Origin: Bacteriovoracaceae bacterium
GTDB lineage: Bacteria; Bdellovibrionota; Bacteriovoracia; Bacteriovoracales; Bacteriovoracaceae
Assembly: GCA_013141065.1 (NCBI GenBank)
Contig: JABFRR010000013.1
Location: 1 to 64,000, forward strand
Direction: 5' to 3'
DNA: 64,000 nucleotides
Shown: positions 37,964-47,198 of the stretch, piece after piece
Layout: the number at the start of each line of letters is the position of its first letter
Numbering within the stretch: position 1 is the stretch's first letter
Made by a program: the position numbers and the translations under genes
Notes under the pieces: model-generated
The model's database searches: none
The model's input: the letters and a program-made list of their open reading frames with translations, nothing else
What the model was told of the DNA's origin: nothing

Positions 37964-39277
37964 TTAAAATTTATTAATTTTGATTACAAATGATGTATTA
38001 CCTTCAAAGTTTTCATAATAAAATTGTCCGCCCATTGATTCGACTAAGTTGCGACAAATAAAAAGACCCAATCCGGTTCCTTCTCCAATGTTTTTTGTTG
38101 TAAAGAATGGCTCAAACAACTTATCAAAAACACTCTCTGGTATTCCTTTTCCGGAATCAATAATTTGGATTTTGATTTTGTCTTCTTCGGCAAAAATAAT
38201 TATTTTAATCCATTTTTTATCTTCAGATTTTTTAATAGCATCTATAGCATTTTTCATGACATTGTAAATAACTTGAATCAACTCACCATCTCGGCCTAGT
38301 ACAGTAAGATTAGAATCCTGAATGTGTGTTTCAAAATCAATATGAGCGTGTTCCATATCTTTGCCAATAAGGTCCAGAGTTTCTTCTAAGACCTTATTCA
38401 TATCAACTGCGCTCAGAGGGTCTACTGACTCGTTTCGGGAGTATGATTTTAAAGATTTTACTATTCGGACAATTCTTTCAGCATTAAAAATGACTCTGTC
38501 TATTTTTGAAACGATATCTTGAGTTTTTATTTCGCTGATATCCTGATCAATGATTTTTTTTAGTTGTTGTAAGCTTCCCTTAATAACTGTTAGTGGATTG
38601 TTAATTTCGTGAGCGACACCGGAAGCCATTAATCCGAGGCTGGCCATTTTTTCTGATTGATAGATCATTTGATTTTTGAGTACAATTTCTGCTTCATTCT
38701 TTTCCACTTCTGAGTGGAAATGAAACATCGTAAGTGAAAGCATTGTCAGAGTGAAAAATGCAGAGACTCCATTATACCATTGAAGATATTGTTTATTAAT
38801 AATTAATTCATCAACGAGTCTAATATTTGTAGCTGCGAGTAGAATGGCAAGAAAAATGGGGAGAGTAATCGAATAGACTAGTATCCAGTTCTTTTTTGAA
38901 TTAGAAAACATAAAGAAAGGTAACGAAATAGTGACTCCAAAAAAATACTGAATTCCACCACCGAGACTTACAAGTTGGACATTGAAAAAAATGGCTAAAT
39001 TACAGGTCGTAATAAATAGTAATTTAGAATAAAGACAAAGATTAAATTTTAACAATGCAAGGCTGATGATTGCACCCGTGAAAACGATTAAACTTATAAT
39101 TAAGAGTTCGTGACCATACAGGGCAAGATGGAATGGAACGAAAAATAGAGCAACGACGATTGCTTGAAGATATAAAAATAAAGTTATTCTAAGTGCACGA
39201 TTGTCAGCATTTTGTAAGTCAATATCACCCAAGAAATATTGGACTAGATTTTCAAGTTTTGATTGGAAAAGATTCAT
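37964..39277 (-). CDS. Membrane sensor histidine kinase
   Basis: 437 residues from ATG 39277 (MNLFQSKLEN). The longer frame runs back through an upstream terminator hairpin and is unlikely. About six membrane helices fill residues 30-195. The kinase core has the H box MASGVAHEINNPL, N box NVMKNAIDAI, G1 IDSGKGIP, F box FEPFFTTK and G2 GTGLGLFI. No response regulator is adjacent, so this is an orphan kinase. No extracellular sensor domain is seen, so the membrane helices probably sense. Confidence 0.9.
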   Translation of the reverse strand: MNLFQSKLENLVQYFLGDIDLQNADNRALRITLFLYLQAIVVALFFVPFHLALYGHELLIISLIVFTGAIISLALLKFNLCLYSKLLFITTCNLAIFFNVQLVSLGGGIQYFFGVTISLPFFMFSNSKKNWILVYSITLPIFLAILLAATNIRLVDELIINKQYLQWYNGVSAFFTLTMLSLTMFHFHSEVEKNEAEIVLKNQMIYQSEKMASLGLMASGVAHEINNPLTVIKGSLQQLKKIIDQDISEIKTQDIVSKIDRVIFNAERIVRIVKSLKSYSRNESVDPLSAVDMNKVLEETLDLIGKDMEHAHIDFETHIQDSNLTVLGRDGELIQVIYNVMKNAIDAIKKSEDKKWIKIIIFAEEDKIKIQIIDSGKGIPESVFDKLFEPFFTTKNIGEGTGLGLFICRNLVESMGGQFYYENFEGNTSFVIKINKF

Positions 39278-39316
39278 AGGTGTATTTTGCCACTGTATTT
39301 TATTTAGTCTATAGAA

Positions 39317-39346
39317 AAAAGGCTTCCGTGTGAGGAAGCCTTTTAG
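39317..39346 (-). terminator. Terminator after the small zinc-ribbon gene
   Basis: On the minus strand AAGGCTTCC, loop TCACAC, GGAAGCCTT, then six T. It separates the zinc-ribbon gene from the kinase gene. Confidence 0.85.
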
Positions 39347-39398
39347 AATGAAATAAATAAGCATTCATATTTTTTGTACGAGCTTTCATTATTTCACG

Positions 39399-39611
39399 TT
39401 AGTTAATTACGTGTATAATTTTTCGTTGACCTTGTCCGCAATCGGGACATCTGGCACATTCTTGCATTAGGAGATTTTTATAATCTGATAAATGAGTCAG
39501 AACTAGCTTTGCACCACAAATTTGGCAGTCATTAATAATTTTTTTAACGTTTTTGATATCACCGTAGTATTCTTGAAAATTCTCAAATTTATAATCGGTT
39601 TCCATTGACAT
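39399..39611 (-). CDS. Small zinc-ribbon protein
   Basis: 70 residues from ATG 39611 (MSMETDYKFENF), which has AAAGGAGCCC upstream. CQICG and CARCPDCG provide two CxxC pairs for one zinc ion. The rest has no recognised domain. Single-gene unit with its own terminator. Confidence 0.7.
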   Translation of the reverse strand: MSMETDYKFENFQEYYGDIKNVKKIINDCQICGAKLVLTHLSDYKNLLMQECARCPDCGQGQRKIIHVIN

Positions 39612-39709
39612 GCAGGGCTCCTTTTTACGTTGCATAGTATTGTTCGGATGTTTTTTTGCGCGTCTTTACAGGAAGTCTTAAAAATGGGAACTTGGGGATA
39701 ATTTTGCTT

Positions 39710-40375
39710 ATGGATCAACAATTTAAAAAAATTCTTCAAAAAACTAAGGCCATATTTAATGGGAGTGATCCCATCGCGCACACTTTTGAAGGAGCTTTAT
39801 TTAAAGATTCGGCTTGGGTCTTTGGTTTTGATGAAACTGTTCAAGTCAGAGATCAAGTTGGTGAAAGTCGCTTAAAGCTAGAAAAAAATGAACCATTAGT
39901 TTTGACTCAATATAAGTCTCTCGTTATGTTTGTGGGTGATAGCTTTTTAGAGGATAATGGCGCTAAAAGCGAAGAAGACCTACTGGGAAAAATGATTATC
40001 GCCATGAAGCTCAATAATCATGAATTCTGTCGCATTCCTTTTAATCGTAAACTTGAAGATGTTATTGATTTAGATGAAAATTTAAAAAACCCATCTCTAG
40101 AAACTCAGGCTCTATTTAGTGCAATTGCTGAAAATAAACCAATGATTGTCGTGAGCCTAGGAGCTACTATCACAAATATCTTGCTTGGAAAGCGAGATAA
40201 ATTGTCAGGTATTCACGGACAATTTTTTGACAGAACTATTATTCATGAACATGAATCCTATAATTATCAACTTCTTCCCATTTTTCATCCTGAGTTCCTC
40301 ATCATTAATCCCAATATGAAAAGAACTGCTTGGATTGATTTACAAAAAGTTATGGAGCGCGTGGGGAAAATTTGA
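39710..40375 (+). CDS. Uracil-DNA glycosylase-like protein (family 4-type fold)
   Basis: 221 residues from ATG 39710. The end reads PIFHPEFLIINPNMKRTAWIDLQKVM, matching the HPS-LL-x-P-xx-KRxxWxDL end of family 4/5 uracil glycosylases, and IVVSLGATITNILLG matches the ALGxTA strand. The N-terminal iron-sulfur cysteines of family 4 are not obvious and the first motif is weak, so catalytic activity is uncertain. Confidence 0.6.
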   Translation: MDQQFKKILQKTKAIFNGSDPIAHTFEGALFKDSAWVFGFDETVQVRDQVGESRLKLEKNEPLVLTQYKSLVMFVGDSFLEDNGAKSEEDLLGKMIIAMKLNNHEFCRIPFNRKLEDVIDLDENLKNPSLETQALFSAIAENKPMIVVSLGATITNILLGKRDKLSGIHGQFFDRTIIHEHESYNYQLLPIFHPEFLIINPNMKRTAWIDLQKVMERVGKI

Positions 40376-40467
40376 TCGTTCTTGTGTGCTTAGTGCTTAT
40401 TTCGTTAGAATAATAAGATAAATCCTCAGGATGAGGATTTTTAATTCTAAACTAAAAGTCGAGTAGG

Positions 40468-41625
40468 ATGCTCAAATTTTTATTATTTCTATTATCCTTC
40501 CAGGTCTTGAGTGTAGATCTTGCAACAGCTGCACCAGTAGTCAGTGTCCGTATTGGGAAGTCATTAAAAAATATAAATGTTAGTGGTTTGGATTTAAAAC
40601 GGCATTTGCTTTTTAATAACGACTTTAAAAATTATTTTGGCAGAAAAACTGTCAAGTTCAACTGCGAAACATATACGACACTTAATAAACACAAAAATAA
40701 ACCAATTCTCCTGGCCACTTTAGAATCTCCAACTGGCCTTTTGTCCTATGAAAATATTAAGTATCAAGGACTATTCAAGGTTGTCACAAATCCAAGAGGA
40801 GATAGTTGTGACATTATTAATGATATTCCAATGGAAGACTATATCAGCTCGCTTTTGACAAAAGAGATGAATTCCACTTGGCCAATTGAAGCACTCAAGG
40901 CACAAGCAGTAGCAGCGAGAACTTATGCTCTTCACAAAATGCAGAGTCAACAAGTAAGTCGAGAGCTTGGAAGTGATGCGTTTTATGACTTAGAGAGTTC
41001 AGAAAAACATCAAGTTGGAGGGGCTTTTTTCGATGCGACTGATTCAACTGTATCTGCCAGTTATGAAACGAAAGGAGAGGTGCTTGAAAGTGGAAATGGA
41101 CAAATCCGCCCAGTCTTTTTTCATGCGAAATGTGGGGGGAAAACCTTAAGGCCGGATCAAGTTTGGCAAAATAAAGAACCAAGTTACCAGTCTGTTAATT
41201 GTCCTTTTTGTCATAATTTGGGACCAAAGGGGTGGACGAACATGATTACTGTTGATCGAATGAAAAGTTTTTTTCTCTGGGCCCAGCAACAAAAGATTCT
41301 TTCAAGTAAGTTAAATTCTCATATCAATACTATCGTCTTAGTTCCTGATAATATCGATCGTTACAAAGTAAATTTTTATATAGATGACAGACCTTTTGTT
41401 GTAGAAAAAGCCCATTTAAGGCGTTTTTTTGGTAATGTTATTTTCCCCTCTAATTCATATGCTCTAGAAAAGAAAAATGGAAAATTTTCAATTTTGGGCG
41501 AAGGTCTAGGCCACGGAGTAGGTCTTTGCCAGATTGGAGCACTCGCGCTCGCCAAACAAGGCTGGTCTTATAAAAGAATACTTGCTCATTATTTTCCTGA
41601 ACATGTTTTGAAAAAATTGTATTAG
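40468..41625 (+). CDS. SpoIID/LytB-domain exported protein
   Basis: 385 residues with a signal peptide (1-22). MEDYISSLLTKEMNSTWPIEALKAQAVAARTYAL is the SpoIID hallmark, and LGHGVGLCQIGALALAKQGWSYKRIL ends the domain. SpoIID proteins cut glycan strands stripped of stem peptides. The next gene is an amidase that strips stem peptides, as in the SpoIID/SpoIIP and amidase pairing. It probably remodels septal or prey-independent peptidoglycan, by inference. Confidence 0.88.
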   Translation: MLKFLLFLLSFQVLSVDLATAAPVVSVRIGKSLKNINVSGLDLKRHLLFNNDFKNYFGRKTVKFNCETYTTLNKHKNKPILLATLESPTGLLSYENIKYQGLFKVVTNPRGDSCDIINDIPMEDYISSLLTKEMNSTWPIEALKAQAVAARTYALHKMQSQQVSRELGSDAFYDLESSEKHQVGGAFFDATDSTVSASYETKGEVLESGNGQIRPVFFHAKCGGKTLRPDQVWQNKEPSYQSVNCPFCHNLGPKGWTNMITVDRMKSFFLWAQQQKILSSKLNSHINTIVLVPDNIDRYKVNFYIDDRPFVVEKAHLRRFFGNVIFPSNSYALEKKNGKFSILGEGLGHGVGLCQIGALALAKQGWSYKRILAHYFPEHVLKKLY

Positions 41626-41636
41626 AATAATCCCTA

Positions 41637-42398
41637 ATGCATAATTTTTTACTTTTTATTTTATTAATAGTTTTTTCAATCGATTCTCAGGCCCTGACGA
41701 TACTTATTGATCCCGGTCATGGAGGAGAAGAAGATGGAGCTATTGCTCAAACTGTGACAGAGAATCCCCCTCGAGTTATCAAAGAAAAAGACCTGGCTCT
41801 CGAATTTTCAAAGAGAATTTATAGTTATTTACAGAAAAAAAACTACAGCGTTTATCTCACTAGAAGTCTCGACCGCACTGTGACCTTGCCAGAAAGAGCC
41901 GCCATTGCTGAGAAGACAAAAGCTGATCTTTTTATTTCGGTTCATATTAATTCAAGTCCTGAGCCAGGGGCAGTTGGTTTTGAAACTTACTACCTAGACA
42001 ATCATGATGATGTCGCCATTAAAAAAGTAGAAAAGACAGAAAACATTCAAACCACCGCAGACAACGTTATTGTTCAGCAAATATTAATTGATTTAGTTGT
42101 CGAACAAACTGTTAAAAAATCTAAACCTTTGGCAATGAATATTCATACAATTTTAAAAAAGAATGTAGGGCGAAAGTACGGTATTCCAAGTCGAGGAATA
42201 AAACCAGGTCTCTTTTTTGTCTTGGCCCTATCAAAAAGACCGGGAGTTTTGTTGGAAGTCGGATTTATTTCAACCCAAAAAGAAAGAGCAAGGATGATGA
42301 ATCCAAAGTTTCAAGATGATTATGCAAAAGCAGTTGTTATTGGGATAGAAAATTACATTAAATCTCAAAAAAAAAGCCCGCAGAAGCGGGCTTTTTAA
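41637..42398 (+). CDS. N-acetylmuramoyl-L-alanine amidase (Amidase_3)
   Basis: 253 residues with a signal peptide (1-19). Zinc ligands lie in ILIDPGHGGEEDGA, the downstream glutamate of the E/K-rich strand, and ISVHINSSP, and the catalytic Glu in LLEVGFIS. Eleven bases after the SpoIID-like gene, so one operon. The stop codon lies within the terminator hairpin. Confidence 0.93.
   Translation: MHNFLLFILLIVFSIDSQALTILIDPGHGGEEDGAIAQTVTENPPRVIKEKDLALEFSKRIYSYLQKKNYSVYLTRSLDRTVTLPERAAIAEKTKADLFISVHINSSPEPGAVGFETYYLDNHDDVAIKKVEKTENIQTTADNVIVQQILIDLVVEQTVKKSKPLAMNIHTILKKNVGRKYGIPSRGIKPGLFFVLALSKRPGVLLEVGFISTQKERARMMNPKFQDDYAKAVVIGIENYIKSQKKSPQKRAF
42376..42396. terminator. Terminator shared by converging genes
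   Basis: GCCCGC (42376-42381), loop AGAA, GCGGGC (42386-42391), five T on the plus strand and a run of A before it, so it works in both directions. Confidence 0.88.
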
Positions 42399-42407
42399 GA
42401 TAAGTAT

Positions 42408-43070
42408 TTAAAACTGACCGTTACAAGTCGGTTTAGTAAATGATGTTTGAATCCAAGCGTCTGGTGGAGAGTATGGATTACTTAAACTTCTTTCTGAAAC
42501 AATGTATGTGTTGTATGCAAAATCAACTACGCCATAACCACAGTATGTGTTGCTATCAACTATAATTCCACTTTGGGCAACAAAACCTTTGAGAGCTCTT
42601 TCATTTGAAACAATTGAAGGAAGTCCAGGTGAGCTACTTTTCATTTCACAAAATGACATCGTGACGTTAAATCCAACAACCTGAGAACCATTCGTTACTT
42701 GTGTCACAAACATCAAATCTCTAAACACACTCACGCCAACCCATAACTTATTAACTTGGCCGTTAGTAAGAAATCCAGGTTGAAAATTTCCACCTATTTT
42801 ATTACTTCCGACATAACCACCATTGACATAAAAACTTACATCATTTGTTAATCGGTAGCCACCATTACAAGGAACATTAGCCTTAATGCTCTGAACTTGT
42901 GAAATAATAGTGCTACCCGCGCCTCCGGAGAGAGCAGGGTTTCCAGTGTAAAACGGTGATGAGCCAGCTATTCCGCTGCTTACTTTATTTTCTTTTTTAC
43001 CACAGGCACCTAGCAGTAGTGCTGTCGCAATTAAGCATAGGTTCATCGTCTTATTGAGTCTCAGTTTCAT
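42408..43070 (-). CDS. Lipoprotein of unknown function
   Basis: 220 residues. The lipobox LLGAC at residues 19-23 directs lipid attachment. The mature part is Gly/Ser/Asn-rich, with paired cysteines (NVPCNGGYR, MSFCEMKS, TYCGYG, PTCNGQF). No family was recognised. GGAG precedes the ATG. Confidence 0.7.
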   Translation of the reverse strand: MKLRLNKTMNLCLIATALLLGACGKKENKVSSGIAGSSPFYTGNPALSGGAGSTIISQVQSIKANVPCNGGYRLTNDVSFYVNGGYVGSNKIGGNFQPGFLTNGQVNKLWVGVSVFRDLMFVTQVTNGSQVVGFNVTMSFCEMKSSSPGLPSIVSNERALKGFVAQSGIIVDSNTYCGYGVVDFAYNTYIVSERSLSNPYSPPDAWIQTSFTKPTCNGQF

Positions 43071-43111
43071 CTCATTACTCCATGAGTAGGATTTGTGTCT
43101 TCTGTCTAATC

Positions 43112-43353
43112 GGGTATTTTAGTGAAGGACTTTAATTTAATTCTGGCCAGGGATGAAAAAAGTCGGATTTATTGAAGAATTTTAAAGATTTAGTCGATAA
43201 GTTCTCACATATTAAATGGACTAAAGGACTATTAGGTTAAGTGTAATGAAAGCAATACTGAAAAAAGCAAGTAACCGATTAAGAAGCAAGCTTAATGATG
43301 AAGAATTCCTTTTTAAGTTTGGCATGGGAGTAAAATTTCTGGGCGTCTCTTTC
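43112..43353. repeat. 242-bp direct repeat, left copy
   Basis: Identical, as far as I can compare, to 45108-45349 (offset 1996). It contains the upstream region and the first 36 codons of the membrane protein gene. The IS110-type element lies between the two copies. Confidence 0.93.
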
Positions 43354-43365
43354 CAGTTATGGTGA
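43246..43365 (+). pseudogene. Truncated 5' copy of the HAMP-like membrane protein gene
   Basis: The first 36 codons of the gene at 45242, then FQLW-like codons from the IS end and a stop TGA at 43363-43365. Created by the duplication around the IS. Confidence 0.85.
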
Positions 43366-43374
43366 AATGGCCCA

Positions 43375-43990
43375 GTCTAGGTTGCAAAGGGCCGATCCTT
43401 GTTATCCAAAGTAGTTTTTTTACTCGATTATTCGTAACCTAAGAAGGGTAAACCCGACTTACTTACTTGGTAGTATTCTATCGTGTGCTTCTATCCCGGA
43501 TAACAAGACGCTCACCGAAATGAACTCTTACCGAAAAGTATCAGAACCCACACACGAAACTACTTCTTCATCTAACAAGTTTTCTTAAGTAACATCTCGT
43601 AAAATATTTTTTAATCTTAAATTTTTTCTTCATTTTTTTAAATTTATTTTTAGCAACATTTGTATTGTAAAAAATTCTATTCAGTTATTCGTAACCCAGC
43701 TAAAAATATTAATATTTTAAAAGCTGCTTACATTTTGATTATCAAAGCGCCCATTAACCTCACAACGCAGGTATCTCAGGATTTTTTCAACTAACAATAA
43801 CTGTTTTTCAACTTCAGCATCCTATGGTTAAACATGACCGTTAATGACAGACTTAAGTCTATTTATTTCAAAAAAATCAGAATCAACAAAGACCACTTTC
43901 TCCTCTTGATCTTGAGAGCAACTCGCCCGTAGGGGGGAGGCCAGGGAACCTCATTGCTCTAAGAAAAAAACAGGATGTTTTTTATATTAC
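43375..43990 (-). ncRNA. Non-coding region of the IS110 element, candidate bridge RNA
   Basis: About 600 bases with no gene, 3' of the transposase. In IS1111-type elements the bridge RNA that pairs with donor and target DNA is encoded in the non-coding end on this side. I cannot fold it reliably by eye. TTATTCGTAACC occurs twice (near 43430 and 43686), an internal repeat worth noting. Confidence 0.3.
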
Positions 43991-44985
43991 TTTTTATACT
44001 GCCTCTCTTCGACAATAACATTATAACAAATTCTCGATAAACGATGTGCTAATGCTACTGTCGCCTTATTCATTCCTCTTTTATTTTTAATTTGAATGCC
44101 CATCGACGAATCGGCTCTTGGCTATTTTCATTGGAGAAAATCAATATCGATCTCGCTCCATGAATTAAATATTTTCTGCCAAATCTTGCCCGCCTTCGTA
44201 ATAGCGCCTCTTCGAACTTTGTCTCCTGATGAACTTTCACTTGGAACTAATCCTAAATAACTTGCAAAAGATTTTGCATTGGGAAATCTGCTAAAATCAT
44301 CGCCAATAGCAAGGAGTGCCGCTGTCGTCATAAGCCCAACTCCAGGAATACTTTGTAAATAAACGGCACGTGGGTCTCCCGCAAGAAGAATTTTTAAACT
44401 CTCTTCAACATCCTTTTCTTTGGCCGCTAATCTTCTTGATTCAAAAACCATATCGGTTAATTTTTGTTTCAAAATATCAAAGTCAAGCTGCTCTAATTTA
44501 CCAGCTATTTCATCCCAAAAATTTTCCGCACCTGCATTTATTGTTATTCCATATTCTCTCAAAATCCCGCGAGTATGATTTGTGGCGCTAACTCTTGATT
44601 GAACATATTGCTCTCTAATCCGAAGTAGCGATTTTAATCTTCGAGCGCCAATGCCTTTGTGATAAACCTCTGGAATAAAATTAACTTTTAAGCACTCTGC
44701 GAGTGCCTCAGCGTCTTTTATATCGGTTTTCTTTCCACCGATACCAATGCCTCGAAATTTATTTGGATTGATTATTTTGACATTGATCCCAGCTGTTTTT
44801 AATTGATCGACAACATGATTTACTCCACAACTTGCCTCAATTCCAACAAGCAAATTTTTACGATTAACCAATTCTTTTACTAGGTTTTCAGAAAGAACGG
44901 TTTTTACATCTTTTTTTCCATCAGGAAAAATAAAACAAATTGTTGAAGTTCTTTTATGATAATCAATTCCGGTGTAAACTAACAT
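43991..44985 (-). pseudogene. IS110-family transposase, two compensating frameshifts
   Basis: 285 residues are open from ATG 44985. The N-terminal DEDD RuvC-like part has YTGIDYHKRTSTICF, VGIEASCG and KTDIKDAEALAE. The C-terminal Tnp20 part has IPGVGLMTTAALLA, and YLGLVPSESSSGDKVRRG with the catalytic Ser region. The frame is lost near 44170 (four A where three restore it), passes HGARSILIFSNENSQEPIRRWAF, and slips back near 44078 (five A where six restore it), ending MNKATVALAHRLSRICYNVI. Present product lacks the last 55 residues. Confidence 0.85.
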
Positions 44986-45107
44986 TGGCCCTCCCTAGGC
45001 ATTGTAGGAGATTATTCTCGCTACGCTTTTTTATAGTTTTATAGAAAACTATTTGGGATCAACTCCCGTTCGCCTAGGGTAAAAAGGGCCATTTCACCAT
45101 ACTTCCA

Positions 45108-45349
45108 GGGTATTTTAGTGAAGGACTTTAATTTAATTCTGGCCAGGGATGAAAAAAGTCGGATTTATTGAAGAATTTTAAAGATTTAGTCGATAAGTTC
45201 TCACATATTAAATGGACTAAAGGACTATTAGGTTAAGTGTAATGAAAGCAATACTGAAAAAAGCAAGTAACCGATTAAGAAGCAAGCTTAATGATGAAGA
45301 ATTCCTTTTTAAGTTTGGCATGGGAGTAAAATTTCTGGGCGTCTCTTTC
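45108..45349. repeat. 242-bp direct repeat, right copy
   Basis: Matches 43112-43353. Because this copy carries the upstream region and the start of the gene, the gene behind it remains complete. Confidence 0.93.
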
Positions 45350-46180
45350 ATTTGTACTGTTTCGGTTCTACTTTTTCTTTATATACTCATAAAAATAGAC
45401 CTCATTTTTTTTATTTCTCATGGTTTTCCAGGAGCATTGGATTTTCAGCAGGCATTTTTTGATTATGTCTATTCTTCTTTATATGAAGAAATTTTTGGAT
45501 GTCTTATTTATGCTATTTTCATTTTCTCTTTGGGGTATTACCTCTCAGGAATTATGATTCGCCCCTTTAAGGCCATTGGTCAATACTGTGAAGATAAAAT
45601 GAATGACAAAAAAAATTACTATGAACCAGATTTTTTTTCTGATCTAAAACTGTTAACATCGTTTTCAGTTTATTTTTTTTCCAAAATTGATCAAGCCTTT
45701 ATACAAGGCAAGTTTATGAAAACCCATGAGGATATCCCAACTCATTTTTCAGGTATTCATAAACCCAACTTTGAAAAAAACTTCTTTTTTAATTATTTTT
45801 TTATTGTTGCAATTTTTGGTTTACTTTCTTCTGGGGGAATAATTGCTCTCAATCTTGAAATTAGGGATCAAATTTTTGAATTGTCCGATAAGTTTCTTTC
45901 GACCAATAGCCAGGCAAATTATTTTCTCGTGGAGCAATTCAAAATAGCCAGAGTCGGCGTCTATTTCTTTGTCGTCTTACATCTGTTTCTCTATTTATTA
46001 CTCGGAATATACCTCTATGCGAAAGTGGCAACACCGGCCTTTGCCGTATTTGCAACAATGAGATCCTTTCTCAAGGGCAATTATCATAATCGAATTCATT
46101 TAATTGGATATTATTATTTGAGATCCGATTGTCGCAAGATTAATAAATACCTTGATTATGTTCAAAAAAACCTGACTTAA
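45242..46180 (+). CDS. Four-helix membrane protein with HAMP-like segments
   Basis: 312 residues. Membrane helices lie near 29-55, 84-105, 181-205 and 237-262. Each pair is followed by a HAMP-like stretch: IMIRPFKAIGQYCEDKM, and KVATPAFAVFATMRSFLKGNYHNRI with DCRKINKYLDYV. There is no kinase, cyclase or MCP output domain. It could be a signal relay partner or a decayed receptor. The first 36 codons and the promoter region are duplicated upstream of the IS. Confidence 0.7.
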   Translation: MKAILKKASNRLRSKLNDEEFLFKFGMGVKFLGVSFICTVSVLLFLYILIKIDLIFFISHGFPGALDFQQAFFDYVYSSLYEEIFGCLIYAIFIFSLGYYLSGIMIRPFKAIGQYCEDKMNDKKNYYEPDFFSDLKLLTSFSVYFFSKIDQAFIQGKFMKTHEDIPTHFSGIHKPNFEKNFFFNYFFIVAIFGLLSSGGIIALNLEIRDQIFELSDKFLSTNSQANYFLVEQFKIARVGVYFFVVLHLFLYLLLGIYLYAKVATPAFAVFATMRSFLKGNYHNRIHLIGYYYLRSDCRKINKYLDYVQKNLT

Positions 46181-46288
46181 ATAGTTTTTTTCATTTTCTT
46201 CACTTAATCATTTGAAAAAACCATAAAGTTTGAGAAAATAACCGAGCTCAAATTAAAAATGTAATCTGTGAAAAAACAAAGGATGGAT

Positions 46289-47089
46289 ATGAAATTTTCA
46301 AAATTACTAGTTTTCTTATTAAGTGCGCTATTTTTGCTCACTAGCTGTACTTCTGATGAAAAGATGAAGCAACAGATGGCTAAAATTCTCTCTGAAGATC
46401 CAAAAATCTTAACAGATGCAATTGAAAAAAACCCAGCTGAATTCATAACAGCTCTTCAAAATGCAGCTAAAAATGCACAAGAGAGTATGGGTAAAAAACG
46501 TGAAGAAGACGAAAAGAAAAAACTTGAAGAGTCTTTTGATAAGCCACTAGTTGCTGAAATAAGAAGTGATGAAACTTTCAGAGGACCAAAGGATGCTCCT
46601 ATTACGCTAGTTGAGTATTCAGATTTTGAATGCCCTTTTTGCGCGAGAGGCTTCCAGACAGTTATGGACTTAATGAACAAATTCCCAGGAAAAATTCGTT
46701 TTGTGTATAAGCATTTGCCATTAAGCTTCCACGAACAAGCTATGATTTCATCTCAGTACTACGAAGCTATTCGTCTTCAAAGTGAGAAAAAAGCATTTGA
46801 ATTCCATGATGAAATATACAAAAACCAAGCAAAGTTAAAAAATGGTGTTAGTTTTCTAGATGCAACTGCTAAAAAAGTTGGTGCGGACATGGCCCGTCTT
46901 AAAAAAGATGTAAATTCTGCTGAAGTAAAAGCTCGTATTGATGCTGACATTAAAGAAGCTGGATCATTTGGAATGCAAGGAACACCAGGATTTCTACTTA
47001 ATGGAGTGCCGGTCAGAGGAGCATATCCTGCAGATTACTTTATTGGTTTAATTGATGAACTTCAAAAACGCGGTAAGTTGAAAATCTAA
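46289..47089 (+). CDS. DsbA-like thioredoxin-fold lipoprotein
   Basis: 266 residues from ATG 46289, chosen because AAAGGA lies at the right distance; GTG 46268 would extend it by seven. The lipobox is LLTSC. A charged helical linker follows, then a Thioredoxin_4/DsbA domain with the redox site ECPFCARGF, YKHLPLSFHEQA and the cis-Pro loop GTPGFLLNG. Probably a disulfide exchange protein on the periplasmic face. Confidence 0.88.
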   Translation: MKFSKLLVFLLSALFLLTSCTSDEKMKQQMAKILSEDPKILTDAIEKNPAEFITALQNAAKNAQESMGKKREEDEKKKLEESFDKPLVAEIRSDETFRGPKDAPITLVEYSDFECPFCARGFQTVMDLMNKFPGKIRFVYKHLPLSFHEQAMISSQYYEAIRLQSEKKAFEFHDEIYKNQAKLKNGVSFLDATAKKVGADMARLKKDVNSAEVKARIDADIKEAGSFGMQGTPGFLLNGVPVRGAYPADYFIGLIDELQKRGKLKI

Positions 47090-47142
47090 TTGATTAATCT
47101 GAAAATTGTCTTTTAAGTTCTATAGAGATACAATTTGAAAAA

Positions 47143-47168
47143 GGGGCACGTAAGTAGCCCCTTTTTTT
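47143..47168 (+). terminator. Terminator after the DsbA-like gene
   Basis: GGGGC (47143-47147), 9-base loop, GCCCC (47157-47161), seven T. Confidence 0.85.
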
Positions 47169-47198
47169 ATTAATCTTTCAAAACTTATGAGAAGCATT

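Larger units (their letters stand above)
43354..45107 (-). mobile_element. IS110-family (IS1111-like) insertion sequence
   Basis: About 1754 bp between the direct repeats. Subterminal inverted repeats ATGGTGAAATGGCCC (43360-43374, and inverted at 45086-45100) lie a few bases inside both ends, as in the IS1111 subgroup. TTCCAG occurs at both outer edges. It has one transposase gene on the minus strand and a long non-coding stretch (about 43375-43990) downstream of it. Confidence 0.85.

Noticed and set aside
39278..39364. N-terminal extension of the histidine kinase
   Set aside because: It would translate through a strong terminator hairpin of the upstream gene and carries no ribosome site.
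44078..44175. Programmed frameshift in the IS110 transposase
   Set aside because: IS110 transposases are read from one frame, and two compensating slips on either side of a segment look like decay.
46268..46288. GTG 46268 as the start of the DsbA-like lipoprotein
   Set aside because: AAAGGA lies between it and ATG 46289, so the downstream start is better.
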